A DNA stretch of 64,000 nucleotides, taken from the NCBI RefSeq assembly GCF_001855555.1, contig NZ_MKCT01000061.1:62001-126000 (forward strand). The letters are read 5' to 3'. This document shows, in pieces, positions 30,343 through 36,840 of this stretch. Positions within the stretch are counted from its first letter, which is position 1, and every line of letters begins with the position of its first letter. Below the pieces are notes generated by a model. That model was not told where the DNA came from. It searched no databases and saw nothing but the letters and a program-made list of their open reading frames with translations. The DNA comes from Chromobacterium sphagni (lineage in GTDB: Bacteria; Pseudomonadota; Gammaproteobacteria; Burkholderiales; Chromobacteriaceae). Made by a program: the position numbers and the translations under genes.

Positions 30343-31677
30343 TCAGGCGCTTTCGTGAACCAGCACCTCGCCGGCTAGCGAGTGCGGGCGGGCTTCGGTG
30401 ATCCTGACGTCTATCATCTGGCCCAGCAGCCGCGGATGGCCGATGAAATTGACCACGCGGTTGTTGGCGGTGCGCGCCGCCAGCATGGCGGCATCCCGGC
30501 GCGACACATTTTCCACCAGCACGCGCTGCACGGTGCCGACCATCGCCTGGTTGATCTCGAAGCCCCTGGCCTCGATGACCTCGTTCAGCGCTTCCAGCCG
30601 GCGCACCTTTTCCGCGTGCGGAGTGTCGTCCGGCAGATTGGCCGCCGGGGTGCCGGGACGCGGACTGTAGATGAACACGTAGCTGAAGTCGAACTCCAGC
30701 TCCTTCACCAGCTTCAGCGTCTGCTCGAAATCGGCTTCGGTCTCGCCGGGGAAGCCGACGATGAAGTCCGAACTCAGCGCCAGGCCGGGGCGGATAGCGC
30801 GCAGCTTGCGGATGATGGACTTATACTCCAGCGCGGTGTAGCCGCGCTTCATCGCCATCAGCACTCGGTCGGCGCCGCTCTGCACCGGCAGATGCAGATG
30901 CGAAACCAGCTTGGGCAGCTTGGCGTAGCAGTCGATGATGCGCTGGGAGAATTCGCGCGGGTGGCTGGTGGTGAAGCGGATGCGTTCGATGCCGGGCACC
31001 TCGTGCACGTATTCCAGCAGCAGCGCGAAGTCGGCGATCTCGCCGTCGGCCATCAGGCCGCGGTAGGCGTTGACGTTCTGCCCCAAGAGGGTGATTTCCT
31101 TGACGCCCTGGGCGGTCAAGCCGGCGATTTCGGTCAGCACGTCCTCGAATGGACGCGATACCTCTTCGCCGCGGGTGTAGGGCACCACGCAGAACGAGCA
31201 GTACTTGGAACAGCCTTCCATGATGGACACCATGGCGGCGGCGCCGTCCACCTTGGCCGGCGGCAGGTGGTCGAACTTCTCGATCTCTGGGAAGGAGATG
31301 TCGACCTGGGCCTCGCCGCTGTCGCGCTTGGCGCGGATCATTTCCGGCAGCCGGTGCAGCGTCTGCGGGCCGAACACCACGTCGACGTAGGGCGCGCGCT
31401 TGACTATGGTGTCGCCCTCCTGCGAGGCGACGCAACCGCCCACGCCTATGATCAGGTCGGGGCGGGCTTCCTTCAGCGGGCGGACGCGGCCCAGGTCGGA
31501 GAAGACTTTCTCCTGCGCCTTTTCCCGCACGCTACAGGTGTTGAACAGGATGACATCGGCTTCTTCCAGATTGTCCGTCTTGACCATGCCTTCGGTACTG
31601 CCCAGAACGTCCGCCATCTTGTCGGAATCGTACTCGTTCATCTGGCAGCCGAAGGTCTTGATGTATACCTTCTTCAT
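30343..31677 (-). CDS. miaB: tRNA-2-methylthio-N6-dimethylallyladenosine synthase
   Basis: A radical-SAM methylthiotransferase that modifies A37 of tRNAs reading UNN codons. The 444-residue protein has the N-terminal UPF0004 domain with three cluster cysteines ([26 protein letters not shown]), the radical-SAM CxxxCxxC motif ([15 protein letters not shown]) and a C-terminal TRAM domain. It is upstream of phoH as in many proteobacteria, but two small genes intervene. Confidence 0.97.
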   Translation of the reverse strand: MKKVYIKTFGCQMNEYDSDKMADVLGSTEGMVKTDNLEEADVILFNTCSVREKAQEKVFSDLGRVRPLKEARPDLIIGVGGCVASQEGDTIVKRAPYVDVVFGPQTLHRLPEMIRAKRDSGEAQVDISFPEIEKFDHLPPAKVDGAAAMVSIMEGCSKYCSFCVVPYTRGEEVSRPFEDVLTEIAGLTAQGVKEITLLGQNVNAYRGLMADGEIADFALLLEYVHEVPGIERIRFTTSHPREFSQRIIDCYAKLPKLVSHLHLPVQSGADRVLMAMKRGYTALEYKSIIRKLRAIRPGLALSSDFIVGFPGETEADFEQTLKLVKELEFDFSYVFIYSPRPGTPAANLPDDTPHAEKVRRLEALNEVIEARGFEINQAMVGTVQRVLVENVSRRDAAMLAARTANNRVVNFIGHPRLLGQMIDVRITEARPHSLAGEVLVHESA

Positions 31678-31705
31678 TGCTACTCGGGTTTCCAGCGGTT
31701 CGGTT

Positions 31706-32086
31706 TTAAGGCGCGGCCTGGGTCTGGCGTTGCTTCAACGCCGCGATTTCATCGTCGCCCAGCACCCAGATGCGGTTGATATTGCCTTGAGGATCGAAGG
31801 TCACGCCCACGGTGCGGTCCTTCAGATCGTTCAGTTGTCCGCTCAGCATAAAGCGGTTGTAGGCGTCGAAGACGCGTAGGCCCGGCGACAGCGCAAAGCG
31901 CGGCGGCGAGACGGCGATCAATCCGCCCAGCCGCTGCAAGAAGGTCTGGTCGGCGCGGACGAAGGCGATGCCTTCGGCGTTCTGATCGCCCAGCTTGCCC
32001 ATCACCAGGCTGTCGGGCAGCAGCCTGCCGGCGAGAGCGGGCAGGACCAAGCATAGCAGGCACAGCGTGGCGACGAGTTTTTTCAT
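31706..32086 (-). CDS. Small exported protein of unknown function
   Basis: I do not recognise this 126-residue protein. It has a clear signal peptide ([19 protein letters not shown], cleavage likely after ALA) and no lipobox. The mature part has no transmembrane segment and no cysteines, so it should be a soluble periplasmic or secreted protein. It lies 28 bases upstream of miaB on the same strand, and 85 bases separate it from the antiporter gene upstream. Confidence 0.8.
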   Translation of the reverse strand: MKKLVATLCLLCLVLPALAGRLLPDSLVMGKLGDQNAEGIAFVRADQTFLQRLGGLIAVSPPRFALSPGLRVFDAYNRFMLSGQLNDLKDRTVGVTFDPQGNINRIWVLGDDEIAALKQRQTQAAP

Positions 32087-32171
32087 AGCAAATTGAACAC
32101 TTTGCGCGCGATTCTACCATAGGCGGCCGGCCGGGTCGGCCCGGCCGAGATGTTTATAGCATTTCCCGCGC

Positions 32172-33374
32172 TCACTCGGCGACCGGCGCCGCCGGCCGGT
32201 AGCGCTCCGCCAGCGCGAACATCATTGGGTTGAGCAGGATGGAGACGATGGCCCCGGCCAGGATCAGCGCCTGGCCGCGCGGGCTGAGCAGGCCCAGCGA
32301 CATGCCCAGGCCGGCCAGGATGAAGGAGAATTCGCCGATCTGCGACAGGCTGGCGGCGATGCGCATGCTGGTGGCGTGGCTGCGGCGGAACAGCCGCACG
32401 ATGCCGTAGGCGGCCAGCGACTTGCCCAGCACGATGATCAGCACGGTGGTCAGCAGGATCAGGGTGTCGTCCAGCAGCACTTGCGGATCCAGCAGCATGC
32501 CCACCGAGACGAAGAACAGTACCGCGAAGGCTTCGCGCAGCGGCAGCGACTCTTCGGCCGCGCGGTGGCTGAACGGCGACTCCGCCATCACCATGCCGGC
32601 GAAGAAGGCGCCCAGCGCGAAGGAGATGTTGAACAGCTGGGTGGCGCCGTAGGCCACGCCCAGCGCGGTGGCCAGCACGCCTAGGCGGAACAGCTCGCGG
32701 TTGCCGGTGTGGACGATGCGCTCCAGCATCCACGGGATGAAGCGGCGGCCGACCACCAGCATTAGCGCGACGAAGGCCGCCACCTTGCCCACCGTCAGCG
32801 CCAGCGTCCAGCCTAGCTGGCCTAGCGTGGGCGCGGCCTGGCTGCCGCCCAGCGCGCCGGCGACTGCCGGCAGCAGCACCAGGGTCAGCACCATGACCAG
32901 GTCTTCCACTACCAGCCAGCCGACGGCGATCTTGCCGTCCTCGGTTTCCAGCCAGCCGTGTTCCTCCAGCGCGCGCAGCAGCACCACCGTGCTGGCCACC
33001 GACAACGCCAGGCCGAATACCAGGCCTTCGCCCAGCGGCCAGCCGAGGAAGCGCGACAAGCCCATGCCGAGGATGGTGGCCACCGCGATCTGCACCAGCG
33101 CGCCCGGCACCGCGATGGCTTTGACCGCCATCAGGTCCTTGATCGAAAAATGCTGGCCGACGCCGAACATCAGCAGGATCACCCCCAGTTCGGCCAGCTC
33201 CGGCGCCAGCGCGGTGTCGGCGTGAAAACCCGGCGTGAACGGGCCCACCAGGATGCCGGCGCACAGATAGCCCACCAGCGGCGGCAGGCGCAGGCGCAGC
33301 GCCAGCATGCCGAAGGCGAAGGCGAATACCAGGCCGCCGACTATGGTGGAGATCAGGGGGGTGTCATGGGGCAT
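32172..33374 (-). CDS. CPA2-family cation:proton antiporter
   Basis: A 400-residue inner-membrane protein with about 12 hydrophobic segments and the Na+/H+ exchanger domain of the KefB/YbaL branch (PPLVGYLCAGILVGPFTPGF). It stops after the last membrane segment, so the C-terminal TrkA-N/RCK regulatory domain of KefB, KefC and YbaL is missing. The ATG at 33374 (MPHDTPLIS) is preferred over an upstream in-frame start with a non-conserved leader. Confidence 0.88.
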   Translation of the reverse strand: MPHDTPLISTIVGGLVFAFAFGMLALRLRLPPLVGYLCAGILVGPFTPGFHADTALAPELAELGVILLMFGVGQHFSIKDLMAVKAIAVPGALVQIAVATILGMGLSRFLGWPLGEGLVFGLALSVASTVVLLRALEEHGWLETEDGKIAVGWLVVEDLVMVLTLVLLPAVAGALGGSQAAPTLGQLGWTLALTVGKVAAFVALMLVVGRRFIPWMLERIVHTGNRELFRLGVLATALGVAYGATQLFNISFALGAFFAGMVMAESPFSHRAAEESLPLREAFAVLFFVSVGMLLDPQVLLDDTLILLTTVLIIVLGKSLAAYGIVRLFRRSHATSMRIAASLSQIGEFSFILAGLGMSLGLLSPRGQALILAGAIVSILLNPMMFALAERYRPAAPVAE

Positions 33375-33501
33375 GGGCAGAATTCCGGTTGAATGACTGA
33401 GTGTTATAGAGACGGGATATCGAAAGCCTAGTTCCAATTGATTTGCTTATATGTTTCATCTGATTGGCGGCGTTCGACCCGCCCGAGGGCGGATCGTTCG
33501 A

Positions 33502-33523
33502 ACAATGGGCCATGCCCCATTGT
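33502..33523 (-). other. Inverted repeat between antiporter and oxidoreductase genes
   Basis: ACAATGGG (33502-33509) and CCCATTGT (33516-33523) are perfect arms around a 6-base loop. It lies about 80 bases downstream of the oxidoreductase stop on the - strand, in a 226-base gap that also contains an imperfect CCGCC/GGCGG palindrome. It may be a weak terminator or an operator. Confidence 0.4.
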
Positions 33524-33600
33524 ACTGGATTGAGGTTTCCGCCTGGCGGGGGATGCCGCCGCGAGGCCTGCTTTCTCACAGGCCCGGAGGCGGAGTGGCT

Positions 33601-34830
33601 TCACGCCGGTTCGGCGAAAAAGCTCTGCATTTGCAGCAGCCGCGGCATCACCGCCAGTGGTGGCAACTGCGGCTGATGGGGCGTTTCGGCCAGGCCCAGC
33701 GTGGCCAGCGTGCGCTGACAGATGAACTCCTTCCAGCGAGCCGCTTCGATGCCGGTCCAGACCTGGCGGGTCGGCGCGTCGTGGCTGTCGACAAATTGGA
33801 TCAGGCCGTCATTCCGGCCCAGGCTCAGGCAGCGGAACACGTAGCGGAAGACGTAGTCCGGCGCCGGCTGGCCCAACAGGCGCGCGCGCAGCGTATTGGC
33901 GATGCCTACCGCCGCCGGCAGAGCGGCGGCGCAGCTCATGCGGCAGGGGCCGCTTTCCGCTGTGGCGATGGCGGCGCAGTCGCCGGCGGCCAAGATTTCG
34001 GGGTGGCCGACGCTGGCGAGGCTGGCATCCACCAGCGCCTGGCCGCGCGCGTTGACGCTGAGGCCGGCCGCCCTGGCTAGCGGCGATGGCGCGAAGCCGG
34101 CGGAAATGAGGCCGATGTCGAAGTCCAGCGTGCCACCGCGCTCGAAACGGGCGGTGCCGTCCTGGCTGGCTATCACCCGCGCGTCTTGCAGCCAGTCGAT
34201 GCGCTTCTGCCGGGCCGACTGGATCAGATAGTCCACTGCCTGATGGCTGAGGCCGCCGGGTTGGCTGCTGGCGGCCAGTCGCCCGGCGTCCGCCAGCGTC
34301 ACGCTGGCCCGCGGCCAGGCGTCAGCGATCTCGAAGGCGCTTTCCAGGCCGGACAGGCCGCCGCCGACGATCAGCACCCGCGCGTCCGGTTGCGCCTGCA
34401 GATGCCGGTGCAGGATGGCGGCCTGGATGGGCGAGTCCAGCGGCAGCAGCTGCGGATCGGCCAGGGCCGGGTCTTGCGCGATGTGGCTGCCCAATGTCAG
34501 CGCCAGGTAGTCGTATTCCAGCTCCAGCGCCTCTCCGGCAGGGGTTTGCGCCTCGACGCGCCGCGCATGCGGGTGGATGGCGCTGGCCACCGCCTGGACA
34601 AAGCGTATGCCCAGGGGAGCGAGCGTTTGCTGGTAATCGAAACGCGGAAGGTTTTGACCGGCGGCCACCTGATGCAGGCGGATGCGCTCCTGCCAGTGGC
34701 TGGAGGCATCCAGCAGGGTGATGTCGCTTGGCGGCATGGCCGGATGGGCCAGGCGGCGCGCCAGGCACAGGCCTGCGTAGCCGCCGCCGAGGATCAGGAT
34801 TCTGGCGGGAGGAGGGGGGAGCGTGGTCAT
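33601..34830 (-). CDS. NAD(P)/FAD-dependent oxidoreductase, ECF41-linked
   Basis: A 409-residue flavoprotein of the NADH dehydrogenase type II-like pyridine nucleotide-disulfide family. The N-terminal FAD-binding GxGxxG region (RILILGGGYAGLCLARR) and a second nucleotide-binding motif (VLIVGGGLSGLESA) are clear. The later FAD-binding segment ILAAGDCAAI is present. It is divergent from an ECF41 sigma factor, and its upstream region holds a match to the ECF41 promoter. The substrate is unknown. Confidence 0.9.
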   Translation of the reverse strand: MTTLPPPPARILILGGGYAGLCLARRLAHPAMPPSDITLLDASSHWQERIRLHQVAAGQNLPRFDYQQTLAPLGIRFVQAVASAIHPHARRVEAQTPAGEALELEYDYLALTLGSHIAQDPALADPQLLPLDSPIQAAILHRHLQAQPDARVLIVGGGLSGLESAFEIADAWPRASVTLADAGRLAASSQPGGLSHQAVDYLIQSARQKRIDWLQDARVIASQDGTARFERGGTLDFDIGLISAGFAPSPLARAAGLSVNARGQALVDASLASVGHPEILAAGDCAAIATAESGPCRMSCAAALPAAVGIANTLRARLLGQPAPDYVFRYVFRCLSLGRNDGLIQFVDSHDAPTRQVWTGIEAARWKEFICQRTLATLGLAETPHQPQLPPLAVMPRLLQMQSFFAEPA

Positions 34831-34864
34831 GGTGAGCTTTCTTGCGTCGATGAATGCCCTCCAT

Positions 34865-34891
34865 GACGAGGCAAGCTTTATCATTGTGACA
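34865..34891 (-). promoter_or_regulatory. ECF41-type promoter of the oxidoreductase gene
   Basis: Read on the - strand, TGTCACA (34885-34891) and CGTC (34865-34868) are separated by exactly 16 bases, the consensus reported for ECF41 sigma factors. It lies 35 bases upstream of the oxidoreductase start. No equivalent site faces the sigma gene, in line with ECF41 factors controlling a neighbouring enzyme rather than themselves. Confidence 0.8.
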
Positions 34892-34919
34892 TCGACATGA
34901 TTTTTCCTGGGTTGATACC

Positions 34920-35834
34920 ATGCATCTGCCGCTGTTTATGCAACATCGCCCCCGCCTGCTGGCACTGGGCTACCGCATGCTGGGCTCGCGCGCCGAGGCG
35001 CAGGATTTGGCGCAGGAGGCCTGGTTGCGTTGGAGCGAGTGCGATCTGGAGGGGATCGCGGCGCCTGGCGCGTACCTGACGCAACTGATGGCCCGCCTGT
35101 GCTTGGACCAGATCAAGTCGGCACGGCGGCGGCGCGAGCAATATGTAGGAGTCTGGCTGCCGGAGCCGCTGGCGGACGGAGACGACTGCCTGGCGGCGGG
35201 GCCGGAGCAACTGGCCGAGCGGGCGCAGCAACTGTCCTACGCTTATCTGTTGGCGTTGCAGAGGCTGGAGCCGCTGGAGCGCGCGGCTTTTCTGCTGCGC
35301 GAGGTGTTCGATGTCGAATATCCGCAACTCGCGGCGATTCTGCAGCGCAGCCAGGCCGCCTGCCGCCAGCTGGCCAGCCGGGCGCGCCGACGGCTGCAAG
35401 ACGGCGGACAGGCAGTGCCGGCGCGGCCTCCCGGCGATCCGCAGGCGTTGGCGGCGGCCTTCGTCGATGCGCTGCAAGGTGGCGATGTCGATAGGCTGGC
35501 GGGTTTGCTGGCGATGGATGTCCGCTATCAGGCGGACGGCGGCGGCAAGGCGTTGGCGTTGCCGGCGCCGCTTGCCGGCCGGCGCGCGGTGTCCAGGCTG
35601 CTGCGCGGTTTGTGGCGGCGCTCCGAGCGCAAGGGCGCGGCATGGTGCGCGCAACGGCTCAATGGCATGCCCGGCGTTCTGGTGTGGGAGGAGGAGCGAT
35701 TGCTGATGAGCGTGGCTTTGCAATGCGATGCAGTCGGCCGGGTGTCCGGGCTGTACGTGATGCGCAACCCGGACAAGCTGGCCCACCTAACAGCCGGTGG
35801 ATGCGGTCAGAAACGTTCGAACGGCTGTAGATAG
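34920..35834 (+). CDS. ECF41-family RNA polymerase sigma factor (SigJ-like)
   Basis: A 304-residue extracytoplasmic-function sigma factor with sigma2 (YRMLGSRAEAQDLAQEAWLR), sigma4 (LLREVFDVEYPQLAAIL) and a C-terminal SnoaL/NTF2-like domain. Three ECF41 hallmarks are visible: WLPEPL in the sigma2-sigma4 linker, DGGGK in the C-terminal domain, and NPDKL close to the end. In this family the fused C-terminal domain replaces an anti-sigma factor. The divergent oxidoreductase is a typical target. The 3' end overlaps the convergent pseudouridine synthase gene by 28 bases. Confidence 0.93.
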   Translation: MHLPLFMQHRPRLLALGYRMLGSRAEAQDLAQEAWLRWSECDLEGIAAPGAYLTQLMARLCLDQIKSARRRREQYVGVWLPEPLADGDDCLAAGPEQLAERAQQLSYAYLLALQRLEPLERAAFLLREVFDVEYPQLAAILQRSQAACRQLASRARRRLQDGGQAVPARPPGDPQALAAAFVDALQGGDVDRLAGLLAMDVRYQADGGGKALALPAPLAGRRAVSRLLRGLWRRSERKGAAWCAQRLNGMPGVLVWEEERLLMSVALQCDAVGRVSGLYVMRNPDKLAHLTAGGCGQKRSNGCR

Positions 35835-36508
35835 CGCCACTGTCCCGGCTTGAGGCCGGAGAGCGCCAGGCGGCCGATGCGGATACAGCGGGCGTCCTGC
35901 AATTCTATTCCCGCCTCGCGGCAGATGGCCTCCAGCTGGCCCGGACGCGGCGCGTGCAGCACGCAGCGCAGTTGGCGGTCGCTCTGGCGGTTGATCTTGC
36001 AGTTGCGCAGCGGTTTGCCGTCCAGGCGGACGGCGGCGACGCGTGCCTTCAGTTCCTCGGCTGCCGGCGCGGCCGCCACTTGCAGCAGGAATTCCATCTC
36101 GCAGTCGGCCAGTTTGCGCAGCAGGCGCTTGTCCTGGGTCAGCACCACCATGCCGTGGGCGGTGTCGTCCAGCGCGCCGGCCAGCCACAGTTGCTGGCGG
36201 TGGCGCGGCAGCCATGCCTGTTCCGCCTTGTCTTCCGGCGCGCGGCTATCCGTTCCCAGCAGTTGCGCCGGCGCTTGCGCGGCGCCGGCGGGCTTGTTGA
36301 GCAGCATCGTCACCGGAAGGTCCGCCAGCAGCTGCGGCTTGCCGGTCAATTCGATCTTCTGCTCCGGCAGCACCCGGCTGCCCAGCACGGTCACCGTTTC
36401 GCCATCGACCTTTACCAGGCCCTGCTCGATGCAGGCATCGGCTTCGCGGCGCGAGCACAGGCCCAATTCCACCATGCGCTTGGACAGGCGCACGCTTGTA
36501 TCATCCAT
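35807..36508 (-). CDS. S4-domain RNA pseudouridine synthase, diverged (RluF-like)
   Basis: A 233-residue protein with an N-terminal S4 domain (VRLSKRMVELGLCSRREADA) and an RsuA/RluF-type catalytic domain ending GQWRYLQPFERF. The catalytic loop, normally GRLDxxxxG, reads GALDDTAHG. The aspartate is kept but the conserved arginine is alanine. The usual KRQIRRM segment near residue 195 is replaced by RPGQLEAI. It may be a low-activity or non-catalytic paralogue. Related full enzymes modify 23S rRNA or tRNA uridines. Confidence 0.82.
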   Translation of the reverse strand: MDDTSVRLSKRMVELGLCSRREADACIEQGLVKVDGETVTVLGSRVLPEQKIELTGKPQLLADLPVTMLLNKPAGAAQAPAQLLGTDSRAPEDKAEQAWLPRHRQQLWLAGALDDTAHGMVVLTQDKRLLRKLADCEMEFLLQVAAAPAAEELKARVAAVRLDGKPLRNCKINRQSDRQLRCVLHAPRPGQLEAICREAGIELQDARCIRIGRLALSGLKPGQWRYLQPFERF

Positions 36509-36840
36509 TGGCTACATCCTTGCGTGTGTGGCCGGCGATTATCCGTTGCCGGCGCACGGCTGACAAATCCAGTGTAGCGGGCTGGCGGCATGAGATGCGC
36601 GCCGCGATCCCAAGATGATTTTATCGGTCATTTGCTTGTAAAAATATTTGATGTAATATCTATTATGATAAACATTTTATTTGATTGTGGCTAGAGCCAG
36701 CCGGTGGAAGCCGCGTTGAGCGCGCATGGTCTTCCCCCGCGACTGCCTAGCGAGGCGCGGCGCGTGCCGGCTTGCGGGATGCTTAGTAAAGCGCGGTGGC
36801 AGCTGAGCAAACTAGGTGAATTTTAAAAAGGATATTGAAG
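36509..36840. other. AT-rich upstream region of the toxin locus
   Basis: No gene is seen in these 332 bases. The stretch 36615-36690 is strikingly AT-rich compared with its surroundings. TTGCTT (36632-36637) and TAATAT (36654-36659), 16 bp apart, are a possible promoter for the downstream gene, which would leave a leader of about 175 bases. A Shine-Dalgarno (AAAAAGGA) lies eight bases before ATG 36841. Confidence 0.5.

Noticed and set aside
36615-36690. Phage attachment site or tRNA remnant in the AT-rich stretch
   Set aside because: No tRNA-like sequence and no direct repeat of it was found at the other end of the toxin locus.
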